Assembly (NCBI RefSeq): GCF_963667405.1
Contig: NZ_OY763408.1
Span: 1,511,757 to 1,575,756, forward strand
Origin: an uncultured Sphaerochaeta sp.
GTDB taxonomy: Bacteria > Spirochaetota > Spirochaetia > Sphaerochaetales > Sphaerochaetaceae
DNA: 64,000 nucleotides
Direction: 5' to 3'
The position numbers were made by a program, and so were the translations under genes. Below the pieces are notes generated by a model. The model did not search any database. It saw only the letters and a list, made by a program, of their open reading frames with translations, and was not told the origin of the DNA. Positions within the stretch are counted from its first letter, which is position 1; each line of letters begins with the position of its first letter. Positions 9,287-19,277 of this stretch are shown one piece after another.

Positions 9287-9847
9287 ATGGAACCATCTAC
9301 CAGTCAAAAGCAACCGGCTCAAACCATAACGGTATGTACGTATGTTGATGCGGATGTGTACACCACGTTCAGCAGATTCAACAACTTCACGCTCAATCAC
9401 CGTTCCCTTTCCCTCAAGCTGTTCCCCGTGCTCATGCTTGGCTTGGGAACAGCGCACCTCTTCAGCAACTACCTGCTGTGGGGCACGGCTTTCATCCTTC
9501 TCGGCGGCCTGCTTCCGCTTGGCTATGTGGCATTTCACCGAAAGGCTCTAGCCAACCAAATCGAACGGTACAAACTCGATCAACCGCGGTTGGCGTATAC
9601 GGTACACCTTGGGGAATCAGAAATCCTCATTCACACCGAGAAGGAACGCGCATCCTACCCCTATGCGATGTGCTACGGAGCCTATCAGGTGCCGGGCTTC
9701 TGTTATCTGTACCTCACCAAGGCAAAATGCTTCATCCTTCCGGCAAAAGATATCCAGCAGGGGGTCACCGAGCATGAGCTGTTCGGCTTCCTGCAGCAGA
9801 AACTGGGAAGCCGGAGAACCAGATCCTTTCCAAGCAAGAGAGGATAA
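9287..9847 (+). CDS. YcxB-like membrane protein
   Basis: A 186-residue protein with two adjacent hydrophobic segments (about residues 45-82) and a soluble C-terminal part containing YTVHLGESEILIHTEKE and CFILPAKDI, which resembles the YcxB-like domain. Function of the family is unknown. It is transcribed divergently from the LacI-type regulator, and an operator for that repressor appears to overlap its promoter, so it may be co-regulated with sugar-acid uptake. No ribosome site precedes the ATG. The C-terminal end is basic (GSRRTRSFPSKRG). Moderate confidence in the family, high that it is a gene. Confidence 0.68.
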   Translation: MEPSTSQKQPAQTITVCTYVDADVYTTFSRFNNFTLNHRSLSLKLFPVLMLGLGTAHLFSNYLLWGTAFILLGGLLPLGYVAFHRKALANQIERYKLDQPRLAYTVHLGESEILIHTEKERASYPYAMCYGAYQVPGFCYLYLTKAKCFILPAKDIQQGVTEHELFGFLQQKLGSRRTRSFPSKRG

Positions 9848-9882
9848 GGCAGACCTGAACGAGCTGCCCCACCCCATTTGCC

Positions 9883-10974
9883 TTACGTCAAGGAGAGCTC
9901 GGAAAGATGTTGCTTGAGGAAAGTGAAGCCCCATCCGCTTCCGTCTCTTTGCATGGCATAGCCGTCCTCAATGACCATCTTGTTGTCAATGATCCCGTCA
10001 ATCCAATCGAAGCTTTCCGCACCGAAGGGGTTCGCTACGGTTGCCAGCAGGGGAACATCGTAGTCCTTGTAGTAGTGCGGCAAACAGGGAAGGTGATACG
10101 CATCCGCAACCATCGCACTTGCTCTCCAGGCCTCCACGCCACCGAGCCTGAGCAGGTCAGGCTGCCACAGGTCGAGGGCATTGCGCTTGATCAACTCCTT
10201 CAGCGCCTGCAGGTCATATTCACGTTCTCCCATGGCCAGGGAGATGCCGGTTTTGCTGCGGATGATCTCATAGCCTGCAAAGTCCGTATTGGAGACCGGC
10301 TCCTCAAACCATTGGATGCCAAGACCCTGCACCATGTTGGACAGCTTGATGGAGTTGCTTACGCTCATACCCTGATTTGCATCCATCATGATCCGCACCG
10401 ACGGCCCCAATGCTTCACGGACCTTGGAAAGCCGCTCGATATCACGCTGCATATCAGGGCTTCCAACTTTCACCTTCACCGCCGTGAATCCCCGCTTCTT
10501 GTAGCCGAGCACCTCTTCCAAGAGCTCTGCTTTGGTATAGTTCAGCCAGCCACCGCTGCCGTATACGGGTATCTTCTTCCCGTTGGACCCCAACAGGCGG
10601 TGGATGGGTTGTCCCAGTGTCTTGCCCCAGGCATCCCACAGGGCAACGTTCAAGGCCCCATAGGCCCAACGCTGGAGCCCTACGTTCCCGAAATACTCAC
10701 ACTCAATCTCATACTCCTGCTGAATGCGAAGCATCTCGTGGATGCAATATGAGCGTTCAAGGAGGAACGAACGCAAATCACGCAAGGCACCCTCAATGGC
10801 TTTGGGTGAATAATGAAAGCTCAGCAGATACCCTTGGCCGGTGATGCCATGCTCGGTGCGTACCTCAACAATATAGAACCTGATGGTTGAGATATCATGG
10901 GTCGAATCGGCAATCGGCCGGCTCATGGTTGATTCGGCTGAGAACAGCTGAACATCTACAATACGGTTGTTCAT
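9883..10974 (-). CDS. Mandelate racemase/muconate lactonizing-type enolase superfamily enzyme
   Basis: A 363-residue enzyme of the enolase superfamily. The barrel shows the KxK pair (Lys167, Lys169), metal ligands Asp198, Glu224 and Glu250, and His300 as the opposing base: the mandelate-racemase subgroup pattern rather than the enolase one. Such enzymes typically dehydrate or epimerise sugar acids such as galactarate, glucarate or gluconate. The ATG at 10974 has AGAGGAAA upstream. It is divergent from a gntR-amidohydrolase pair across a 301-base AT-rich gap and convergent with the YcxB-like gene. Substrate unknown. Confidence 0.88.
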   Translation of the reverse strand: MNNRIVDVQLFSAESTMSRPIADSTHDISTIRFYIVEVRTEHGITGQGYLLSFHYSPKAIEGALRDLRSFLLERSYCIHEMLRIQQEYEIECEYFGNVGLQRWAYGALNVALWDAWGKTLGQPIHRLLGSNGKKIPVYGSGGWLNYTKAELLEEVLGYKKRGFTAVKVKVGSPDMQRDIERLSKVREALGPSVRIMMDANQGMSVSNSIKLSNMVQGLGIQWFEEPVSNTDFAGYEIIRSKTGISLAMGEREYDLQALKELIKRNALDLWQPDLLRLGGVEAWRASAMVADAYHLPCLPHYYKDYDVPLLATVANPFGAESFDWIDGIIDNKMVIEDGYAMQRDGSGWGFTFLKQHLSELSLT

Positions 10975-11275
10975 GTGGTTTCCTCTGAATATATTTTTTA
11001 ATTTATTATTTGATTTGAATTTATATACTTATCTGCGTATAATTTCCTACTATCTTTTTTTTCTGATATATCATACTACGTCAGATTTCTTCGAAATGCA
11101 AGCAAATTTCCAGTTTTTTGCCTATTGGGTAAGGAGGGAATGGATTTTTGATGCAAATTGATATATGAAAATTCTAATCATTTTTCTTCCTCATTGGCAA
11201 AATATCCAATGCAGATACTTGCTGGCTTACGAATTGACCGGTATGATGAATTGACTGATATACGGGAGACAACGC
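10975..11275. other. AT-rich divergent intergenic region
   Basis: This 301-base gap separates the enolase-superfamily gene (minus) from gntR (plus). It holds a plus-strand sigma-70 type promoter (separate entry) and three TGATATA-containing sites: TGATATATCA at 11064-11073, TGATATATGA at 11159-11168 and TGATATAC at 11256-11263. These could be operators for the GntR regulator. I see no convincing gene in it. Confidence 0.45.
11015..11043 (+). promoter_or_regulatory. Sigma-70 type promoter for gntR-amidohydrolase
   Basis: TTGAAT (11015-11020) and consensus TATAAT (11038-11043) with an exact 17-base spacer. It would give a leader of about 225 bases before the gntR ATG, which is long, so another promoter closer to the gene is possible. 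Confidence 0.55.
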
Positions 11276-11929
11276 ATGGAAACAAAATCCAATCTGAAGA
11301 GTGATGCATACCAATATATCAAGGAGAGGATCCTTACCTGCGAGTTCATGCCGGGACAAGCGATCAGCGAGAAACAGATCATGGAAACCTTCGGCATCGG
11401 AAGGACTCCGGTGCGGGAAGCCCTGATCATGCTGCAGAGCGAAAACTTGGTGGAAGCTTACCCAAGAAGCGGAACGATCGCAAAACCCATCACCCTTGAG
11501 TCGGTCAATGAGCTTTTTGAACTGAGAAAGCTGATAGAGCCGAATGTGGCAACCCAATTTGTCCGAAGCATCAACCTGGAGGATCTGCTGGTGCGAGACC
11601 GCAGCCTCAAATCCATCTGTTCGGTCTCTGATGGGCAGAGCATCCTCTCCTTCTATCAGGAAGACATAGCCTTGCATGCCTATCTCATCGAATGTACCCG
11701 AAACACTCAGTTGATCGGGGTATGCACGCCCTTGTTCGAACAAAGCCTTCGTGTCGGCATGCTGGGGGCAAAAAACCATACCAGCAGTTCCTCCGAGCAG
11801 ACCTACCAAGAGCATAATCGCATGGTGAAGGCAATTCTGGAGGAAAATCTCCAAGAGATCCACAACGCATTCATCGCCCATCTGAATTCTGCAAGGATGA
11901 GTGCGATCCAATCAGTGAAAAACCTGTAG
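11276..11929 (+). CDS. GntR-family regulator (FCD type)
   Basis: A 217-residue regulator. The N-terminal winged helix (about 8-75) contains FGIGRTPVREALIMLQSENLVEAYPRSGTI split by family-typical spacing; the C-terminal FCD-like domain carries the helical LRKLIEP and a late His in QEHNRMVKAI that could bind metal. GGGAG lies seven bases before the ATG. It is 30 bases upstream of the amidohydrolase gene and divergent from the enolase-superfamily gene, so it probably regulates both in response to a sugar acid. Ligand unknown. Confidence 0.88.
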   Translation: METKSNLKSDAYQYIKERILTCEFMPGQAISEKQIMETFGIGRTPVREALIMLQSENLVEAYPRSGTIAKPITLESVNELFELRKLIEPNVATQFVRSINLEDLLVRDRSLKSICSVSDGQSILSFYQEDIALHAYLIECTRNTQLIGVCTPLFEQSLRVGMLGAKNHTSSSSEQTYQEHNRMVKAILEENLQEIHNAFIAHLNSARMSAIQSVKNL

Positions 11930-11959
11930 CACCCAGTTGATATACCAGAGACGAGGAAT

Positions 11960-13240
11960 ATGAAGCAAACAACGCCAATCGAAGCACTCCGCACCTATGT
12001 GGAATCCCTCCCCATCATCGATACCCATGAGCACCTACCCCGCTATGAGCATCTGAGGGAGCAGGCGCCTGATGTGCTTTCGGAGTATATCAGTCACTAC
12101 TTCAAGTACGACCTCTTCTCCGCAGGACTTTCCGAGGAGCTGTATCAGCAAGCCCTGGATTGCGACCTGCCACTGACCGATCGCTGGGACCTGATCGAAC
12201 CCTACTGGGAAGCCTGCCGCTGTACCGGGTATGGACAGCATCTCGATGCAACAGCAAGGAGTCTCTACACTATTGCTCGCATCGATCGATCCACCATAGA
12301 TACCCTGCAAGAGGCATACGCAAAGCAGAACAGCAACCCCCGCCATCTTCATGAACTCTTCGCCCAAGCAAAGGTGGAGACCTGCCTCTTGGATGCAGAT
12401 GACTATCTCATCGATTGCGACACATCGTATGCACAAGGGGTATGCAGGATCGATGCCCTGGTGGCACCTGGCAGCTGGAAAGAGATCAACCGCCTCGAGG
12501 AGTGCAGCGGGGTGAGCATCTGCAGTTTCTCCTCCTACCTCATGGCGGTGGACCATATCATCCAACTCGCTCTAGGAAAAGGATCCAAGGCGTTCAAGCT
12601 GGGTCTTGCCTATACCCGCTCACTCAGGTTCGAACGCACCACCTATGCAGAAGCCGAGCAGGCATTCAACCAAATCTTCGCCAACAAGCAGTATCCACGT
12701 TGGAAAGACAAGCCGATATGCTTGGAGAAGCAAGCACAGGATTACCTGCTTCATCATGTACTGGAACTGGCCGATGAGAACCATCAGGTCTTGCAGATAC
12801 ATACCGGACTGCAGGCGGGAAATGCCAATTATCTGGCCAATTCCAATCCGCTGCTTGTGAGCAATCTGTGCCTGGAATACCCCCAGGTATCATTTTGTTT
12901 GCTCCATCTCGGCTTCCCCTACCAGGAAGAAGCGTGTGTCCTGGCCAAATCATTCCCCAACGTATATCTTGATATGGCTTGGAATCATATCATCTCCCCC
13001 TCGGCAAGCATCCGCTTTCTCACCGAGTGCCTCGACTTGGTGCCGTATACCAAGCTCTTTGCCTTTGGTGGGGATGAGTCCATGCCGGATCTCTTCTTTG
13101 GGCATTTGTCCATGGCGAAGGAACATGCAGCCTTCGCCTTCTCTCTTCTTGTGGACCAGGAGAAGCTCACGCTCGAACAAGCCGAAAAGATCCTCCTTGC
13201 GCTCTTTTATACCAACCCCAAGCGTGTATACCGGCTCTGA
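11960..13240 (+). CDS. Metal-dependent amidohydrolase-superfamily protein
   Basis: A 426-residue TIM-barrel hydrolase. Metal ligands can be traced: HxH in DTHEH (His23, His25), Lys213 in FKLG, His281 in IHTG, His316 in LHLG and Asp372 in FGGDE. This is the amidohydrolase-2 layout, a superfamily that also contains uronate isomerase, lactonases and decarboxylases. It lies directly behind a GntR regulator and opposite an enolase-superfamily enzyme, which points to a sugar-acid or lactone substrate. It is not a second uxaC by visible motifs. The exact reaction is unknown. Confidence 0.82.
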   Translation: MKQTTPIEALRTYVESLPIIDTHEHLPRYEHLREQAPDVLSEYISHYFKYDLFSAGLSEELYQQALDCDLPLTDRWDLIEPYWEACRCTGYGQHLDATARSLYTIARIDRSTIDTLQEAYAKQNSNPRHLHELFAQAKVETCLLDADDYLIDCDTSYAQGVCRIDALVAPGSWKEINRLEECSGVSICSFSSYLMAVDHIIQLALGKGSKAFKLGLAYTRSLRFERTTYAEAEQAFNQIFANKQYPRWKDKPICLEKQAQDYLLHHVLELADENHQVLQIHTGLQAGNANYLANSNPLLVSNLCLEYPQVSFCLLHLGFPYQEEACVLAKSFPNVYLDMAWNHIISPSASIRFLTECLDLVPYTKLFAFGGDESMPDLFFGHLSMAKEHAAFAFSLLVDQEKLTLEQAEKILLALFYTNPKRVYRL

Positions 13241-13305
13241 CAACAAAGGAAGCAACTTTCCAAAACGCTTTGTCACAGCTTTTTCATCTTGCGTCAAACC
13301 GGCAC

Positions 13306-13334
13306 TTTACCTTCTTGCCTGTTTCGGGTAGAAT
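13306..13334 (+). promoter_or_regulatory. Promoter of the tRNA-Thr gene
   Basis: TTTACC (13306-13311) and TAGAAT (13329-13334) separated by 17 bases; transcription would begin about 15 bases before the mature tRNA. Confidence 0.55.
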
Positions 13335-13356
13335 GCACCTGTTTTTCAGAGATATT

Positions 13357-13428
13357 GCCAAAATAGCTCAGGGGTAGAGCAGCTCACTCGTAATGAGCAG
13401 GTCAAGGGTTCAATTCCCTTTTTTGGCT
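13357..13428 (+). tRNA. tRNA-Thr (anticodon CGT)
   Basis: 72-base cloverleaf. The acceptor GCCAAAA pairs perfectly with TTTTGGC, the D stem is GCTC/GAGC, the anticodon stem GCTCA/TGAGC encloses loop CTCGTAA, and the T stem AAGGG/CCCTT encloses TTCAATT. Anticodon CGT reads ACG threonine codons. The CCA end is not encoded. It is a single-gene unit with its own promoter and terminator. Confidence 0.95.
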
Positions 13429-13432
13429 CTCA

Positions 13433-13457
13433 CGGTTCCTTCGGGAACCGTTTTTTT
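13433..13457 (+). terminator. Intrinsic terminator after tRNA-Thr
   Basis: 7-bp stem CGGTTCC/GGAACCG with a TTCG tetraloop followed by seven T residues, directly behind the tRNA. Confidence 0.93.
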
Positions 13458-13470
13458 GTGCCTGGAGACG

Positions 13471-13496
13471 AAAAAAACCCCGGGCCGAAGCCCGGG
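13471..13496 (-). terminator. Intrinsic terminator after ppdK
   Basis: Minus-strand hairpin CCCGGGC/GCCCGGG with a 4-base loop, then G and seven T residues, about 24 bases beyond the ppdK stop codon. Confidence 0.93.
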
Positions 13497-13519
13497 AATG
13501 GAATCTGATTGCTTGAGCC

Positions 13520-16231
<2,712 letters not shown>

Positions 16232-16269
16232 AATCGACTCCTCATTCATACTCTATATTTGACGTGCAA

Positions 16270-16298
16270 ATCCTATCTGTTAGCCGAGCAACTGTCAA
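16270..16298 (-). promoter_or_regulatory. Promoter of ppdK
   Basis: Minus-strand consensus -35 TTGACA (16298-16293) and -10 TAGGAT (16275-16270) with a 17-base spacer, about 40 bases upstream of the start codon. Confidence 0.72.
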
Positions 16299-16561
16299 TC
16301 AAATCGGATGGCAAAACCAGAATAATTGGTTTTCCAACTTCTTATTAGATAAATATTTGTTTATATTTTTTTTGGAACATCATTCCAATTTCACCAATTT
16401 TTTCACACATTCCTATTGATAGAATTCGAAGTAAAATTTCCGCTTCCAGCAACTTAAATTTATATTTTTGCCTATACCTCAGTAGATACAAGTTTGAACC
16501 AAGTATTCCGCAATTATTGCAACAAACTGAAACAAATCCCATGTGTTTTTCCCCGGACAAA

Positions 16562-16596
16562 GAAAAACACCCACCCTCCGTTGGGGAAGATGGGTG
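16562..16596 (-). terminator. Terminator after kduD
   Basis: Minus-strand hairpin with outer stem CACCCA/TGGGTG, inner pairing of CCCC with GGG, then TTTTTCTTT. It lies about 20 bases beyond the kduD stop. Confidence 0.75.
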
Positions 16597-16616
16597 CAAA
16601 AAGCCAGTATACCAGA

Positions 16617-17420
16617 TTACGGCTGTTTGCCGATGTAGGCGAGGATGCCCCCGTCCACATACAGCACATGCCCGTTGACGAAGTCGCTTGCCCTGGAGGC
16701 GAGGAACAGGGCAGGACCCTCAAGGTCCTCGGTGTTCCCCCATCGCTCGGCAGGCGTCTTGGCCACGATGAACGAGTCGAACGGGTGGCGGCTCCCGTCG
16801 GCCTGCCGCTCGCGCAGCGGGGCCGTCTGCGGCGTCGCTATGTACCCAGGCCCGATCCCGTTGCACTGGATGTTGTACTTGCCGTACTCGCTGGCGATGT
16901 TGCGCGTCAGCATCTTCAGCCCGCCCTTGGCGGCCGCGTACGCGCTCACCGTCTCGCGCCCAAGCTCGCTCATCATCGAGCAGATGTTGATGATCTTCCC
17001 GCTTTGCCTCTCCATCATCGACGGAAGCACCGCCTTGGCCACGATGAACGGCGCGGTCAGGTCGATGTCGATCACCTTGCGCCAGTCAGAGGCAGCCATC
17101 TCGTGCATCGGGATGCGCCTGATGATCCCGGCGTTGTTCACCAGGATGTCCACAGGACCCAGGTCCTTTCCGATCTTGGCGACCGTCTCCTGCACCGCGG
17201 CCTCGTCGGTCACGTCGCACACGTAGCCCTTCGCCTCGATGCCCGCCTCCCGGTACGATGCAAGCCCCTTCTCCACCAGCTCCGCGCTGATGTCGTTGAA
17301 CGCTATCCTCGCTCCGGCAGCCGCATACGCACTGGCGATCGCAAACCCGATCCCGTAGCTCGCACCAGTCACCCATGCTACCTTGCCCTTCAGGGAAAAC
17401 ATGTCCATGCTCTTCTCCAT
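16617..17420 (-). CDS. kduD: 2-deoxy-D-gluconate 3-dehydrogenase / KduD-type SDR
   Basis: A 267-residue short-chain dehydrogenase with TGASYGIG (19-26), NNAG (95-98), Ser148 and YAAAK (Tyr161, Lys165). Paired with kduI it should reduce 3-deoxy-D-glycero-2,5-hexodiulosonate to 2-keto-3-deoxygluconate with NAD(P)H, in degradation of pectin, alginate or glycosaminoglycan products. Four bases separate it from kduI. ATG 17420 has GAGG upstream; ATG 17408 is an alternative start. Base composition is much richer in G+C than in surrounding genes: 46 of 60 bases at 16801-16860. Confidence 0.9.
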   Translation of the reverse strand: MEKSMDMFSLKGKVAWVTGASYGIGFAIASAYAAAGARIAFNDISAELVEKGLASYREAGIEAKGYVCDVTDEAAVQETVAKIGKDLGPVDILVNNAGIIRRIPMHEMAASDWRKVIDIDLTAPFIVAKAVLPSMMERQSGKIINICSMMSELGRETVSAYAAAKGGLKMLTRNIASEYGKYNIQCNGIGPGYIATPQTAPLRERQADGSRHPFDSFIVAKTPAERWGNTEDLEGPALFLASRASDFVNGHVLYVDGGILAYIGKQP

Positions 17421-17424
17421 ACTC

Positions 17425-18267
17425 CTACCTCAGCTCCTCGGTCGCCACCCAGTCCATGTCCGTGTACGTGCGGTTCTCCCCGCACATCGACCAGATGAAC
17501 GTATAGTTGCTCGTGCCCACTCCGCTGTGGATCGACCACGACGGGTTGATCACCGCCTCCTCGTTGCCCACCATCACGTGCCGCGTCTGCTGCGGCTCGC
17601 CGAACAGGTGCAGCAGCGCCTGCTTCTCGCGGATGTCGAAGTAGAAGTACACCTCCATCCTCCGCTCGTGCGTGTGCGCAGGCATCGTGTTCCACACGCT
17701 GCCCTCCTCAAGCTGCGTCAGCCCCATCGACAGCTGGCACGTGTCCAGCACATCCGGGTGGATGTACTGGTTGATCGTACGCTTGTTGCTGTCCGCTGCG
17801 CTTCCGGCGCCCACGTGCTTCGCCTCGGCGAACACGATGTGCTTGGCCGCAAACCGCTGGTGGGCCGGCGTGCTGCTCATGTAGAACTTCGCAGGGTCCG
17901 AGCCGTCCTTGCTGGACAGCGTAACCTTCCTGGTCCCCATCGGCAGGTACAGCCCGTCGAAGTGCACCAGGTCGTAGGTCACCCCGTCAGCCTCGACCGT
18001 CCCGTCCCCGCCGATGTTGATGATCCCGAGCTCACGCCTCTGCAGGAAGTAGTCAACCCCGAAGTCCTTCATCGCGTCGATGTTCTTCTCCAGATCAAGC
18101 TTGCCGGTCACCGGCATCGCCCCCATCGTCACGATCCGGTCGATGTGCGAGTACACCCCGCTGACCTCGTCCGATGCAAAGATCCCCTGGACCAAAAACT
18201 CCTTGCGCAGCTCCTCGGTCGTCATGTGCTTGAACGCTTCCTTTCCTGTCGAATACCGTATATCCAT
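17425..18267 (-). CDS. kduI: 5-keto-4-deoxyuronate isomerase KduI
   Basis: Isomerises 5-keto-4-deoxyuronate to 3-deoxy-D-glycero-2,5-hexodiulosonate. 280 residues, a normal length. The zinc site is complete: His198 and His200 in PAHTHE, Glu205, and His247 in SWSIHSG, at nearly the same positions as in the E. coli enzyme. It is preceded by a GntR regulator (24 bases) and followed by kduD. Codons end overwhelmingly in G or C, unlike the neighbouring regulator, a sign of recent acquisition together with kduD. Confidence 0.97.
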   Translation of the reverse strand: MDIRYSTGKEAFKHMTTEELRKEFLVQGIFASDEVSGVYSHIDRIVTMGAMPVTGKLDLEKNIDAMKDFGVDYFLQRRELGIINIGGDGTVEADGVTYDLVHFDGLYLPMGTRKVTLSSKDGSDPAKFYMSSTPAHQRFAAKHIVFAEAKHVGAGSAADSNKRTINQYIHPDVLDTCQLSMGLTQLEEGSVWNTMPAHTHERRMEVYFYFDIREKQALLHLFGEPQQTRHVMVGNEEAVINPSWSIHSGVGTSNYTFIWSMCGENRTYTDMDWVATEELR

Positions 18268-18291
18268 AGTCAGTTCTCCTTATGCTTATAG

Positions 18292-19029
18292 TCATGTGGC
18301 CAAACACAACGGTTTGGCTATCGTTTCGATATGATCGAGATACTCCTTGATGGAACCTGCATCCGCAAAATACCCGGCCGAATCGGTGAGCAGGACCTGC
18401 CGCATCCTTCGCATACCGCCGAACAGATGGTATTGCACCAATTCGGCAATCAGCGTTTCGTCTCTCTGGGCAATCGCTTTCAGCAGACACGCATGCTCAT
18501 CGACGATTTCCTGGAAATTGTGGATGCGCACGATGTCGAGCATCCTGAAGCGTGTGTAGTTGACTTCCGCCTCCTGGATGACCTGCCAGATCAGGGGCAC
18601 CTTGGTCTCATTGAACCAAATCTGGTGCAACTCCGCATCCAACGCGTAGAAGTATGCAGCCTCAAACCGAGGGCTTTGCAGCAAGATCTGTTGGTTGCGA
18701 AGCGTATGCTTGCACAGCTCCTGGGCAAAGGGATCAGCCTGGCGGGCAAAATCAACCACCACCTTGCTCTCCAGGACGATGCGCATCAGGATCAGCTGAT
18801 AGATGTCAGAGAAATGCAGCAAGGTAGCCTGTGCACCTTTGTAGGGAACAAACTGCACAAGATTCTCCTCGCTCAGTCGTTCCAAAGCCGAGCGTACCGG
18901 GGTCCTGCTGGCATCAAACCGGTCACACAGCGACTGTTCCCTGAGGCTCTCCCCAGGCACAATCGCAAGGTTCAGGATTTCTTTGCGCAAGGTGGTGTAC
19001 ACCTGGTTGGTAACGTCTTTAGATCGCAT
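18292..19029 (-). CDS. GntR-family (FCD) regulator of the kdu operon
   Basis: A 245-residue regulator with an N-terminal winged helix (FDASRTPVRSALERLSEENL) and a C-terminal all-helical FCD domain whose metal-binding residues may include Asp and His in YALDAELHQIWF and the later DEHACLLKAI. The ATG at 19029 has the strong site AAGGAGGT; upstream in-frame starts would overlap the promoter. It is the first gene of the kdu operon and has a palindromic site at its own transcription start, so autoregulation by a uronate-derived ligand is likely. Its codon usage matches the chromosome rather than that of kduI/kduD. Confidence 0.88.
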   Translation of the reverse strand: MRSKDVTNQVYTTLRKEILNLAIVPGESLREQSLCDRFDASRTPVRSALERLSEENLVQFVPYKGAQATLLHFSDIYQLILMRIVLESKVVVDFARQADPFAQELCKHTLRNQQILLQSPRFEAAYFYALDAELHQIWFNETKVPLIWQVIQEAEVNYTRFRMLDIVRIHNFQEIVDEHACLLKAIAQRDETLIAELVQYHLFGGMRRMRQVLLTDSAGYFADAGSIKEYLDHIETIAKPLCLAT

Positions 19030-19061
19030 CCCGAACCTCCTTTTTGTAATCATTTTTATGA

Positions 19062-19073
19062 TTCGTATACAAA
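19062..19073. promoter_or_regulatory. Candidate GntR/UxuR-like operator
   Basis: Near-palindrome TTCGTATACAAA with a GTATAC core, resembling the TTGGTATACCAA sites of the UxuR/ExuR group. It abuts the -10 element and covers the expected transcription start of the gntR-kdu operon. Confidence 0.6.
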
Positions 19074-19101
19074 CTTTACCATAAACGGGCAATCATGTCA
19101 A
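19073..19101 (-). promoter_or_regulatory. Promoter of gntR-kduI-kduD
   Basis: Consensus TTGACA (19101-19096) and TAAAGT (19078-19073) with a 17-base spacer on the minus strand. The left target duplication of the insertion sequence begins only 12 bases upstream of the -35, so the promoter survived the insertion. Confidence 0.72.
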
Positions 19102-19112
19102 AAGAAAAACCG

Positions 19113-19124
19113 GACATCTCTGCC
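19113..19124. repeat. Target-site duplication, left copy
   Basis: 12-base direct repeat GACATCTCTGCC, identical to the copy at 20853-20864, immediately outside the left inverted repeat of the insertion sequence. Confidence 0.95.
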
Positions 19125-19139
19125 AATGTCATTAAGTTA
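19125..19139 (+). repeat. Left terminal inverted repeat of the IS
   Basis: AATGTCATTAAGTTA, identical to the reverse complement of 20838-20852. Confidence 0.9.
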
Positions 19140-19171
19140 GCAAAATGACATTCTTGTGAGACCAAAACAGC

Positions 19172-19212
19172 AAGGCAATATGTGGCTTCGGCTATGTGTT
19201 GCCTTCTTTTTT
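19172..19212 (+). terminator. IS-internal terminator upstream of the transposase
   Basis: Continuous 15-bp stem (19172-19186 with 19191-19205, including a few G-T pairs) capped by TTCG, then C and six T residues. It would stop read-through from outside the element, limiting transposase expression. Confidence 0.88.
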
Positions 19213-19239
19213 GTACATTTTATAGTATCAAAATAATAT
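19211..19239 (+). promoter_or_regulatory. Transposase promoter
   Basis: TTGTAC (19211-19216) and TAATAT (19234-19239) with a 17-base spacer, located after the shielding terminator and about 40 bases before the transposase ATG. Confidence 0.55.
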
Positions 19240-19277
19240 AGATATGATATAATTAAATAGAGGTAAACAATTATATC

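Larger units (their letters stand above)
16232..16616. other. AT-rich intergenic region between kduD and ppdK
   Basis: 385 bases holding the ppdK promoter at its left end and the kduD terminator at its right end. The middle (about 16300-16560) is strongly AT-rich. An 84-codon minus-strand reading frame there has no ribosome site or recognisable motif, and I do not call it. Nothing else supported. Confidence 0.5.

Noticed and set aside
9843..9890. Possible bidirectional terminator between the YcxB-like gene and the enolase-superfamily gene
   Set aside because: AAGGCA/TGCCTT arms are short, distant and without a T-tract.
10967..11161. 64-codon plus-strand reading frame in the enolase-superfamily/gntR gap
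   Set aside because: It lies in AT-rich promoter DNA, has low-complexity Phe/Tyr/Leu content and no ribosome site.
13260..13273. LacI-like half-palindrome CCAAAACGCTTTGT between the amidohydrolase gene and tRNA-Thr
   Set aside because: Only part of the palindrome is kept and it lies upstream of a tRNA promoter, where control by the uronate repressor makes little sense.
16345..16599. 84-codon minus-strand reading frame in the gap between kduD and ppdK
   Set aside because: No ribosome site, no recognisable motif, strongly AT-rich, and it runs through the kduD terminator hairpin.
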